From the NCBI RefSeq assembly GCF_023243075.1, contig NZ_JALKFZ020000171.1:1-48086 (forward strand): 48,086 bases of DNA. Reading direction: 5' to 3'. The notes under the pieces were generated by a model. The model was not told the DNA's origin. It saw nothing but the letters and a program-made list of their open reading frames with translations, and ran no database searches. This document shows, piece by piece, positions 16,110 through 23,263 of the stretch (positions are counted from its first letter, which is position 1; the number at the start of each line of letters is the position of its first letter). A program made the translations under genes and the position numbers. The stretch is from Frankia sp. AiPa1 (GTDB taxonomy: Bacteria; Actinomycetota; Actinomycetes; Frankiales; Frankiaceae).

Positions 16110-17312
16110 TCAGCCCGAGGCGGCGGCGCCCTCGCGGTCGGCGATGCCGAGCAGCTTGGCGGTGTTACCCCGCAGGACCCTGCGGGTGGTCGTGGCGTCG
16201 CAGCCGTCGAGCAGCCGGATGAAGTCGGCCGGCTCGCGCAGCCCCTCGGGATGCGGGTAGTCCGAGCCGAACAGCACCTTGCCCGCGCCGAGGATACCGA
16301 TCAGCTCCTGGACGTCGTCCTCGGGGAACGGGCACACCCACAGGTGCTCGGCCAGCATCTCACTGGGCTTGGCGGGCAGCCTGCCACCGATCATCGGACC
16401 CCGCCGGCCGAGGGCGGCGGCCTTGTCGACGTTCTTGAGCAGGGGCTTGACCCAGCCGCTGCCGTTCTCGATCGTGACGATCCTGATGTCGGGATGCCGG
16501 CCGAACAGGTTGTGCAGGGTGAGCGCGGTCAGCGTGTCCACGATCGGCCGCTCGGTGTTGCACAGCGCCCACTGCAGCGGCGACTGCCGGTGCGACGGGT
16601 TGGCCGGATCCTCCGACCACAGGCTCCCGTAGGCCAGGTTGTAGCCGCTGTTGGAGACGTGGAACGCCACCGGGATCCCGGCCTCGGCCGCGGTCGCCCA
16701 GAAGGGGTCCAGGTCGGGGTGGGCCGGCGAGCGGCCGCCCACCGGTCCGGGGCGCAGGTGCACGATCCGCGCGCCCGCCTCGATCACCCGGTGCAGCTCG
16801 GCCAGCGCGTGGTCCAGGTCGAGCAGCGAGAGCAGCGGCACGGCGAAGATCCGGTTGTCGGCGGCGTAGCCCCAGTCCTCCTCCAGCCAGCGGTTGAACG
16901 CCCGCAGGCTGGCGTAGGTGAGCTCGACGTCGTCGACCATGTCCTGCTCGACCGACACCCCGAGGGTCGGCAGCATGATGGACGCCTCGACGCCCTGCTC
17001 GTCCAGCAGGGCGAGCCGGGCGCGCCGGTCGGTGAACGCCGGGTAGTCCCGGGCGTTGATGACCTCCCGGTGGGTGAAGCCGTCGGCCACCTCGCCGACG
17101 AACAGGCCCTGCAGCGCGCCGGGGGCGGAGGCGTAGTCGCCGGGCATGACGCTCATGTAGGTGCGCCGATCCCCGACGAACACCCGGCCCAGACCGTCCG
17201 CGCCGCGCTCGACCCGCACCGTCGCGTCCCGGTGGCGGGACTCGATGTGGCGGGAGAAGCAGTCGTCGGGCTCGTAGTAGTGCCCATCGGCGTCGATCAG
17301 CGCGTAGTTCAC
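16110..17312 (-). CDS. Amidohydrolase-2 family protein (ACMSD-like)
   Basis: A 400-residue TIM-barrel metal-dependent hydrolase/decarboxylase of the amidohydrolase_2 family. The N-terminal metal motif reads DADGHYYEP (His11), and the C-terminal metal Asp lies in FGSDYPHPEG. Relatives include aminocarboxymuconate-semialdehyde decarboxylase and many uncharacterised actinobacterial proteins encoded beside P450, LLM or acyl-CoA dehydrogenase genes. Decarboxylation or C-C hydrolysis of a cyclic intermediate is possible; substrate unknown. The GTG at 17312 has GGAGG nine bases upstream, and the operator-like palindrome at 17331-17348 lies immediately before that site, so repressor binding would cover the start region. 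It is first in an operon with the DUF35/Ltp2 pair. Confidence 0.9.
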   Translation of the reverse strand: MNYALIDADGHYYEPDDCFSRHIESRHRDATVRVERGADGLGRVFVGDRRTYMSVMPGDYASAPGALQGLFVGEVADGFTHREVINARDYPAFTDRRARLALLDEQGVEASIMLPTLGVSVEQDMVDDVELTYASLRAFNRWLEEDWGYAADNRIFAVPLLSLLDLDHALAELHRVIEAGARIVHLRPGPVGGRSPAHPDLDPFWATAAEAGIPVAFHVSNSGYNLAYGSLWSEDPANPSHRQSPLQWALCNTERPIVDTLTALTLHNLFGRHPDIRIVTIENGSGWVKPLLKNVDKAAALGRRGPMIGGRLPAKPSEMLAEHLWVCPFPEDDVQELIGILGAGKVLFGSDYPHPEGLREPADFIRLLDGCDATTTRRVLRGNTAKLLGIADREGAAASG

Positions 17313-17330
17313 GGCCTGCCACCTCCGACT

Positions 17331-17348
17331 TATAAATAAGTATTTACT
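17331..17348 (-). promoter_or_regulatory. Operator-like palindrome adjacent to 17312 start
   Basis: Minus strand AGTAAATACTTATTTATA: only 12 of 18 consensus matches, but the core AAATA-CT-TATTT is perfectly symmetric. It is 18 bp upstream of the GTG at 17312. Confidence 0.5.
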
Positions 17349-17446
17349 TAGTACGCCGGGGTCCGGACATCGTCAAGACGACGTGGCTCAGGCAACAGCG
17401 CCCCCCAGGCCACTCCCGCAGAAGACCTATCCCAACCCCATCCATG

Positions 17447-17464
17447 AGTGAGTATACACTTACT
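17447..17464 (+). promoter_or_regulatory. Operator-like palindrome, second copy upstream of 17312 operon
   Basis: AGTGAGTATACACTTACT matches 17 of 18 consensus positions, one of the best matches in the window. It is 134 bp upstream of the 17312 start. Confidence 0.68.
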
Positions 17465-17537
17465 ACCCCTTCGAGCCGGCCCGTCGGATCATGGCCGACC
17501 CCGCGATCAGGGCGTTCCCGGCGATCAAGGTGTTCCG

Positions 17538-17579
17538 CGGAACCGCACGCGCGGAACCGCACGCGCGGAACCGCACGCG
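17538..17579. repeat. Tandem repeat, 14-bp unit, three perfect copies
   Basis: Three identical copies of CGGAACCGCACGCG in the intergenic region between the 17727 and 17312 genes. The unit is not a multiple of three, consistent with non-coding DNA. Confidence 0.95.
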
Positions 17580-17637
17580 CCGATGCCACCCAGCGCCCGC
17601 CGCCGATGCCACTGATCGCGAGATGGTGCCGACCGGA

Positions 17638-17679
17638 CGCTTCTGGGGGCACGAAACGGACGCGCGACCCCCAGAAGCG
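17638..17679 (-). terminator. Strong stem-loop downstream of hydrolase 17727-19367
   Basis: A perfect 12-bp stem (CGCTTCTGGGGG pairing with CCCCCAGAAGCG) with an 18-nt loop, 47 bp past the stop codon of the minus-strand hydrolase. No T-tract follows, as is common in high-GC actinomycetes. The loop resembles that of the hairpin at 19555-19586, so it may also be a member of a dispersed repeat family. Confidence 0.7.
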
Positions 17680-17726
17680 GACAGCGAGAGACCCGCGCCG
17701 CTCCCGCCAGCGGCGCTCAGGTGCGC

Positions 17727-19367
17727 TCAGGTGCGCAGGAGCTGGCCGGGGGCGACGCCGGGGAGCTCCTCGCCGTCGCGGCGGGTGGCCACGCCGTTGA
17801 CCCAGACGTGCTGGACACCGGTGCTGCGCACCACGAGCCGGTCGGAGTCGCCGGGCTGGTCGGTGACCCGCTCGACCGGCGTCGTCCCGACGGTGGCGGG
17901 GTCGAAGGCGACCAGGTCGGCCTGGAAGCCCTCCCGCACCAGGCCGCGCCCGGCGATACGGAACGCCTGGTGCGGATGTCCGGTCAGCCGCCAGACCGCG
18001 TCCTCCAGCGTGATCGCCTTGCGTTCCCGTACCCAGTGGCCGAGCAGGTGGGTGCTGTAGCAGGCGTCGCAGAGCTGGGTCGCGTGGGCGCCGGCGTCCG
18101 AGAGGCCGAGCAGCGTGCGCCGGTCGGCGAGCAGCTCGGCGATCTCGGCGTCGCCGTCGTTCTCCAGCACGACCCGGAACCGGGTGGCGGTGGTGTCGGT
18201 GAGCGCGAGGTCGAGCATCAGGTCGAACGGGGTGGTCCCCCGCTCGCGGGCGAGCCGGTCGAGCGGGACCCCCACGGCGTCGGCGTGGGTGCCGGTCTCC
18301 TCGACGTCGACCTTGCCCCACCGGTGCGACCAGGCCTCCAACGTCGTCGGACGGGCCCGGTCCCGCCAGCCGGCATCCCGGTAGAGGGCGGGCCGCTGCT
18401 CGCGCGGCAGGGCGAGGACCTCCTTCCACTCGTCCACCTGGGCCAGCGGCACCGGGTCATCCATCGTGATCTGCATGACGATGGGGCGGCAGGCGATCTG
18501 CGGGTAGACCTCGCCCGGCAGCGCGGCGCCCCGGCCCACCGTGCGCAGCGCCGAGCCGGGCTTCTCCGCCCGGGTGACCAGCGCCGTCCAGGTCACCGGC
18601 ACGTTGTGGCGCACGGCGAGGTCGGAGAACGCCTCGACGAACAGCCCCGGCCCGATCGAGACCTGCAGGATGCCCCGACCGGCCTCACCCAGCACCCCGG
18701 CGAGCTGGTCGACCTCGGACAGCTCCGCGAACCGGCTGGGCACCGGGCGGCCGAAGGCACCCTGGTGGGCGGGCTGGCGGGAGGTCGAGAACCCGACCGC
18801 CCCGGCGTCGAGCGCCTCCCGCAGCAGGGCGCGCATCCGCTCCAGTTCGTCGGCGCTCGCCGGGCGTTCCTCGTTGCCGACGACGAACATCCGCAGCGGG
18901 GAGTGGCCGATGAACGCGCCGACGTTGAGCCGCTTGGGCCGGGCGTCGATCGCCGCGAGGTACTGCGGGAACGTCTCGAAGCACCAGTCGATCCCGGCGT
19001 CGAGGGCGTCGCGGGCCATGCCTTCGACGTTCTCCAGCAGCCGCACGATGAGATCGCGGTGCTCGGGCCGGGTCGGGGCGACCCCGAAGCCGCAGTTGCC
19101 CATGACGACGCTGGTCACCCCGTGCCAGCTGGACGGGGTGAGGTCGCCGTCCCAGAGGATCTGAGCGTCGTAGTGGGTGTGGATGTCGATGAAGCCCGGG
19201 GCCAGCACCAGGCCGGCCAGGTCCACCACCTCGGTGGTGGGGTCCGGGGCGAGCGCGCCCGGCCCGGCGACGGCCACGATGCGCCCGTCGGCCACCGCGA
19301 CCTCGCCCGGACGGGCGGGCGCGCCGGTCCCATCGATCACGGTGGCGTTACGCAGCAGCAGATCCAT
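17727..19367 (-). CDS. N-acyl-D-amino-acid deacylase family amidohydrolase (second copy)
   Basis: A 546-residue paralogue of the protein at 11654-13360: the same DIHTHYDAQ metal motif (His63, His65), Cys92 in GNCGFG, and GHSPLRMFVVG. The two share most landmarks but differ in the central loops, suggesting distinct substrates rather than recent duplication. The ATG at 19367 is preceded by GGAG. It stands alone: 414 bp to the next gene downstream and 280 bp from LivF upstream, and no operator palindrome was found before it. A hydrolytic step on a pathway intermediate is inferred from context; the true D-aminoacylase reaction is unproven. Confidence 0.9.
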   Translation of the reverse strand: MDLLLRNATVIDGTGAPARPGEVAVADGRIVAVAGPGALAPDPTTEVVDLAGLVLAPGFIDIHTHYDAQILWDGDLTPSSWHGVTSVVMGNCGFGVAPTRPEHRDLIVRLLENVEGMARDALDAGIDWCFETFPQYLAAIDARPKRLNVGAFIGHSPLRMFVVGNEERPASADELERMRALLREALDAGAVGFSTSRQPAHQGAFGRPVPSRFAELSEVDQLAGVLGEAGRGILQVSIGPGLFVEAFSDLAVRHNVPVTWTALVTRAEKPGSALRTVGRGAALPGEVYPQIACRPIVMQITMDDPVPLAQVDEWKEVLALPREQRPALYRDAGWRDRARPTTLEAWSHRWGKVDVEETGTHADAVGVPLDRLARERGTTPFDLMLDLALTDTTATRFRVVLENDGDAEIAELLADRRTLLGLSDAGAHATQLCDACYSTHLLGHWVRERKAITLEDAVWRLTGHPHQAFRIAGRGLVREGFQADLVAFDPATVGTTPVERVTDQPGDSDRLVVRSTGVQHVWVNGVATRRDGEELPGVAPGQLLRT

Positions 19368-19419
19368 CAGATCTCCGATCCCTTGCCCGACCAGCCTCTA
19401 CCGATATCGCCCCATACCA

Positions 19420-19482
19420 GACTTCCCGCCCCCGCCCCCGCTCCCGCTCCCGTCCGCCGCTCCCGCCCCCGATCCGCGGCGA
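19420..19482. repeat. Low-complexity C-rich tract
   Basis: A run of CCCGCC/CCCGCT-type hexamers upstream of the 19367 start. It has no coding support and is probably replication-slippage DNA. Confidence 0.6.
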
Positions 19483-19554
19483 ACAGACAGCCGCCCCCAG
19501 GATCGCTACGCTCCGCGGCGAGCGAGAGAGCAAGATCCGGCTACCCAGGTCGCC

Positions 19555-19586
19555 GTGGGGGGCATATCGGACACGAATACCCCCAC
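19555..19586 (-). terminator. Stem-loop downstream of LivF, 18-nt loop
   Basis: A 7-bp stem GTGGGGG/CCCCCAC encloses an 18-nt loop containing ATCGGACACGAA. It lies 61 bp past the LivF stop. Related sequence occurs at 31098-31128, and its left flank recurs at 47996-48017; it could act as a terminator and as a copy of a small dispersed element. Confidence 0.6.
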
Positions 19587-19647
19587 AACGACCTACTTGG
19601 ATCTTCATCTCACTCGACTCCGGAAAAGTTGTTCACGGAACGTGACG

Positions 19648-20415
19648 CTAGGTGGGTGCGACCACGGCGTCGGGGCCACCGAGGTAGATCCGCTCGACCT
19701 CCTGCTCACGGGAGGCGAGCTCGGGCCCGGGCAGCTCGGCCCGGACCACCCCCTCGTTCATGATCAGTGCGCGGTCGACGACACTCGCCGCGAAGTGCAG
19801 GTGCTGCTCGACGAGCAGCACCGCCACCGCCGTCGCCTCGGCCACCGCCCGCAGCCGTTCGAGGATGCGCTCACTCACCGCCGGCGCCAGCCCGAACGAC
19901 AGCTCGTCGATGAGCAGCACCGACGGATGACGTCCCACGGTGCGGGCCAGCGCCAGCATCTGCTGCTCCCCGCCGGAGAGCAGGCCCGCCCGCAGCGGGA
20001 GCTTCGGCGTGAGCTCGGGGAACAGGCCGAGGGCCTCGTCCACGTCCGCCTGGGCCAGGCCCAGGTTCTGCCGGACGGTCAGGGACGGGAAGACGCTGCG
20101 GCCCTCCAGCACGATGCCCACCGGCCCGCGGCTGCGTCGGTGGGCTGGCCCGGTCAGCGCCCGGCCGTCGACGAGCACCTCGCCGCCATATCCGCCGAGA
20201 AAGCCCGCGATGGCCATGAGCGTGGTCGTCTTGCCCGCCCCGTTGCGCCCGAGCAGGCCGACGATCTCGCCCCGGCCGACCGAGAAGGAGACATCGTGGA
20301 TGACCGCGAGTGAGCCGTAACCGGCGGTCAGCCCGCGCACGTCCAGCGCCGCCGTGGACGCCGTCGTCGTGGGTGCCGACTCCGTGGACGCCGCGAGGGC
20401 GTTGCCAGTGGCCAT
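19648..20415 (-). CDS. livF: Branched-chain amino-acid-type ABC transporter ATPase (LivF-like)
   Basis: A 255-residue ATPase subunit of a hydrophobic/branched-chain amino-acid-type (HAAT) importer. Walker A GRNGAGKT (56-63), signature LSGGEQQ (146-152) and Walker B LLIDELS (167-173) are present; LVEQHLH carries the switch His. The Q-loop region reads VLEGRSVFP, with Glu as in many LivF. The usual DEPSxGLAP is DELSFGLAP. A 23-residue Ala/Thr/Ser N-terminal extension precedes the domain. ATG at 20415. LivJ lies 79 bp upstream in transcription. With the LivHMG fusion at 23264-26191, the importer is complete. Such importers near catabolic genes often take up aromatic, steroid or dicarboxylate substrates rather than amino acids. 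Confidence 0.93.
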   Translation of the reverse strand: MATGNALAASTESAPTTTASTAALDVRGLTAGYGSLAVIHDVSFSVGRGEIVGLLGRNGAGKTTTLMAIAGFLGGYGGEVLVDGRALTGPAHRRSRGPVGIVLEGRSVFPSLTVRQNLGLAQADVDEALGLFPELTPKLPLRAGLLSGGEQQMLALARTVGRHPSVLLIDELSFGLAPAVSERILERLRAVAEATAVAVLLVEQHLHFAASVVDRALIMNEGVVRAELPGPELASREQEVERIYLGGPDAVVAPT

Positions 20416-20426
20416 CTCCGGTTCCT

Positions 20427-20450
20427 CTCCGTCACTCCGTCACTCCGTCA
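20427..20450. repeat. Tandem repeat, 8-bp unit, three perfect copies
   Basis: CTCCGTCA three times in the 79-bp spacer between livJ and livF, just upstream of the livF ribosome-binding region. Confidence 0.9.
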
Positions 20451-20494
20451 CTGCCGGCCGGGTCTGATCGCGCCTCTGATCGGATGACGCCGCC

Positions 20495-21724
20495 TCAGCC
20501 ACGCACGGGCTTGCCGAGGATGACCGGCTTGTCGGCCGTCGCCACGACCTTGCCGTCGCGGATCTCGCCCTGGGTGGCCGAGAGGTTCTTCACCCGGGGG
20601 ATGCCGGGCGAGCCGGCCGAGGTGAAGTCGATCGGGGCGGTCGCGCCGAGGGTGTCCAGCGCCGTCTGCTTGTCCAGCCACTGCCTGATCTTCACGGCGG
20701 ACAGGCTGTCGACCGCGCCGACCTTGGGCAGCAGGTTCGCCAGCACCTTGACCCCGAGCCAGGCGTTGACCGCCGAGTCGGCGATGGTGTTGGTGATGCC
20801 GCCGACCCCCTTGCCGTATTTCGCGGCGTCGCCGATCAGCCCGGACAGCGCCGACTGGCCGTAGGACAGCACCACCAGGTTCGGCTGGTGCAGTCGGGTC
20901 ACGGTCGCGATGGTCTGCGGGGTCAGCACGACGCTGGGCAGCGCCCAACGCAGTTTTGTCAGTCCGATCTGGTTACAGGTCTGGATGAGCGGCGCGACCT
21001 GTGACGGGTTGATCGCGACCACGGCGGTGTCGGCCCTGCTCTGCTTGATCTGCAGGCAGGTCGGCTGGAAGTCGGTCGCGGTCAGACCGAGCTTCACCGA
21101 GGTGATCGTGGTGGACCTCGGGTAGTAGGCGGCCGACTGTTTCGCCGACGACTGGGCGATGGCGGTGTCGGCCGAGACGTAGGCGACGCTCTTCGTGCCG
21201 GCGGGAAGCATCTGCGGAAGAATCCGATACCCGATCAGCACCGGCTCGATGATGTAGACCCGCGCGGCCTGCAAGGACGCGGTACTGGCTCCCATGCTGG
21301 CGAACGAGATGGTGTTCGCGGTGTTCAGCGTCGGGATGAGCGCCGCCTCCTGGGTACCGTCCCCGCCGACCATCATCAGGACCTTGTCCTCGACGAGCAG
21401 CTTCTGCGCGCATACGGACGCACCCTGCGGGGTGTTGTGGTCGTCGCAGACGTGGATCTCCAACGGCCGACCCTGGACCCCGCCCGCGGCGTTCACCGCC
21501 GCCGCCGCGATCTTCGCGGCCTGCGCCACATACGGCTGGGAGACCTTGTCCGTCTGGATTCCGGTCATCACACCCAGCTTGATGGGCTTGCCCTTCAGAC
21601 CGTCCGCACCCGCGGCCGCGGACCCGTCGTCGCCCCCGCTGCCGCAGGCCGCGGCCAGCAGGGACACCCCTAACAGGGCCGCCACCAGTCCGCGCACACC
21701 CCGAGGGTGGCTCTTCCCACTCAT
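20495..21724 (-). CDS. ABC transporter substrate-binding lipoprotein (LivJ-like)
   Basis: A 409-residue extracytoplasmic solute-binding protein of the Leu/Ile/Val-binding (periplasmic-binding-protein type I) family. The N terminus is a lipoprotein signal peptide: basic SGKSHPRGVR, hydrophobic core, then lipobox LAAAC with Cys27 as lipidation site, followed by a GSGGDDGS linker. The body begins IKLGVMTGIQT, typical of the family, and contains GGVQGRPLEIHVCDDHN. The frame is open upstream, but the ATG at 21724 has GGAGGA at proper spacing and gives a correct signal peptide. It delivers substrate to the fused permease at 23264-26191. No operator palindrome was found in the 205 bp upstream. Confidence 0.93.
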   Translation of the reverse strand: MSGKSHPRGVRGLVAALLGVSLLAAACGSGGDDGSAAAGADGLKGKPIKLGVMTGIQTDKVSQPYVAQAAKIAAAAVNAAGGVQGRPLEIHVCDDHNTPQGASVCAQKLLVEDKVLMMVGGDGTQEAALIPTLNTANTISFASMGASTASLQAARVYIIEPVLIGYRILPQMLPAGTKSVAYVSADTAIAQSSAKQSAAYYPRSTTITSVKLGLTATDFQPTCLQIKQSRADTAVVAINPSQVAPLIQTCNQIGLTKLRWALPSVVLTPQTIATVTRLHQPNLVVLSYGQSALSGLIGDAAKYGKGVGGITNTIADSAVNAWLGVKVLANLLPKVGAVDSLSAVKIRQWLDKQTALDTLGATAPIDFTSAGSPGIPRVKNLSATQGEIRDGKVVATADKPVILGKPVRG

Positions 21725-21929
21725 GCCCGTTCCTCCGAAAGCCGCAGTTCCGACACCGCACCAACATCGCCGCGGCTGCCGTCCGCCCGAAGGCGGAACA
21801 GCGGCGCGACGCGCACGAGGCCCGAGCGGGATCGCGGCACCACCACGCGCCGCGGGATCGGCTCCTGGAGATCGGAATCCGGGCATCAGGTCCCGGGGAC
21901 CAGGCCCCGGGGAAACCGGACTCCGAGGG

Positions 21930-23138
21930 TCAGGAGCCGGCGATGGTGACCGGATCCGCCGGGGTGAAGTTGTAGACGCGGGCGGCGTTCCCCACGGTGA
22001 TCTTGTGCTGGACGTCGTCGGACAGGTGGCCGAGCCACTTGCTGGCCAGGCGGACCGTGTCCGGCCAGGTCGAGTCCGAGTGCGGGTAGTCGCACTCGAG
22101 CATCACGTTGTCCTCACCGATGATGTCCAGCAGGCGGACCCCGGCGGCGTCCTCGATGAAGGTGCCGAAGACGTGGTCACGGAACAGCTGGCGGATGTCG
22201 GTGTCCAGGTCGAAGTTCGCCGCGCCCTTCGCCTCACCGCGCTCGTGCGAGGCGTTCATGTCGATGTCGAAGCGCGACGCCCAGAAGCGCTGCTTGTCGA
22301 CGACCTGCTCGGCCCGCTCCAGGAAGTAGGGAATCCAGCCGATCGATCCCTCGGACAGGGCGATCTTCAGGTTCGGGAACTGGGTGAACTTGCCGCTGAA
22401 CAGCCAGTCCAGCAGCGTCCCGGCCTGGTTGGCCGCCGCGGAGTAGGCCATGAACGCGAGCGTCGGCATGTCGGCCGAGGTCCGGATCAGGTTCGATGAC
22501 GAGCCCACGTGCATCGACACGACGTAGCCGGTCTCGTCGCAGGCCCGCAGCAGCGGGTCCCAGTAGTCGGTGTGGATCGAGGGCAGGCCGAGCTTGGTGG
22601 GGTTCTCCGAGAACGCGATCGACTTCCCGCCGCGGGCCGCCGTCCGCTCGACCTCGGCCGCCGCCGCCACCGGGTCCCAGAGCGGTATGATCATCATCGG
22701 GATGAACCGGCCCGGGAAGGCCTCGTTGAACTCCTCCAGGATGAAGTCGTTCCACGCCTGCACGCAGAGCAGCCCCAGTTCCTTGTCCTTGGCCTCGTGG
22801 AAGACCTGCCCGCAGTAACGCGGGAAGGACGGGAACAGGATGGACGACAGCACCCGCCCCTGGTTCATGTCCGCGACCCGGGCCGCCGGGTCGTAGCAGC
22901 CCAGGCGCATGTCGGCGTAGGTGATCGGCTCCGGCGAGAACTCCTCGCGCTTCTTGCCGGCCACCGCGTTCAGGCCGGTGGTGACGATCTGCCGGTCCTC
23001 GTAGACCCAGTACTCCGAGGCGCCGTCGACCACGATGCGGGGACCGGTGTCCCGCCAGCGCTCGGGAAGCCGCTCCTGCCACAGCCGGGCCGGCTCGATG
23101 AGGTGGTCGTCGACCGAGACGAACCAATTGAACGACAC
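21930..23138 (-). CDS. Amidohydrolase-2 family protein (second copy)
   Basis: A 402-residue amidohydrolase_2 protein, distantly related to 16110-17312. The metal motif reads VDDHLIEP (His12) and the C-terminal metal Asp lies in LECDYPHSDSTWP. Central MHVGSSS and LSEGSIGWIPYFLERA are landmarks of an actinobacterial subgroup found beside P450, LLM and acyl-CoA genes. The frame opens at an ATG at 23213, but that codon lies inside the operator-like palindrome 23197-23214. The GTG at 23138, five bases after GGAGG, is therefore the better start. It stands between LivJ and the permease fusion, so it may act on the imported compound or an early product. Confidence 0.9.
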   Translation of the reverse strand: MSFNWFVSVDDHLIEPARLWQERLPERWRDTGPRIVVDGASEYWVYEDRQIVTTGLNAVAGKKREEFSPEPITYADMRLGCYDPAARVADMNQGRVLSSILFPSFPRYCGQVFHEAKDKELGLLCVQAWNDFILEEFNEAFPGRFIPMMIIPLWDPVAAAAEVERTAARGGKSIAFSENPTKLGLPSIHTDYWDPLLRACDETGYVVSMHVGSSSNLIRTSADMPTLAFMAYSAAANQAGTLLDWLFSGKFTQFPNLKIALSEGSIGWIPYFLERAEQVVDKQRFWASRFDIDMNASHERGEAKGAANFDLDTDIRQLFRDHVFGTFIEDAAGVRLLDIIGEDNVMLECDYPHSDSTWPDTVRLASKWLGHLSDDVQHKITVGNAARVYNFTPADPVTIAGS

Positions 23139-23196
23139 GCCGACCTCCAACAGTCCAGCTTCAGCGAGGTGCGCCCACGAGCCCATCGCGAGCCAA

Positions 23197-23214
23197 GAAA
23201 AGCGAACGCTCACA
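23197..23214 (-). promoter_or_regulatory. Operator-like palindrome upstream of amidohydrolase 21930-23138
   Basis: Minus strand TGTGAGCGTTCGCTTTTC, 14 of 18 consensus matches with a symmetric core GAGCG-TT-CGCTT. It is 58 bp upstream of the GTG start and is followed by CACATATTA, as is the site at 5195-5212. Confidence 0.62.
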
Positions 23215-23263
23215 TATTATGCGGGATGGACGCCCGTGCGCCAGGGGAGATGGTCGAGGGCGG

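Larger units (their letters stand above)
17313..17726. other. 414-bp intergenic region with two operators, repeat and terminator-like hairpin
   Basis: No credible gene. It holds two copies of the window-wide palindrome (17331-17348, 17447-17464), a 14-bp triplet repeat (17538-17579) and a strong hairpin (17638-17679) just downstream of the hydrolase gene at 17727. Confidence 0.8.

Noticed and set aside
19626..19656. Palindrome-like GTTCACGGAACGTGAC at the LivF 3' end
   Set aside because: Its symmetry and spacing do not match the 18-bp motif, and it overlaps the coding end of LivF; treated as chance.
17721..19763. Plus-strand frame of 680 codons
   Set aside because: It is antisense to the second D-aminoacylase-like gene and has no recognisable domain.
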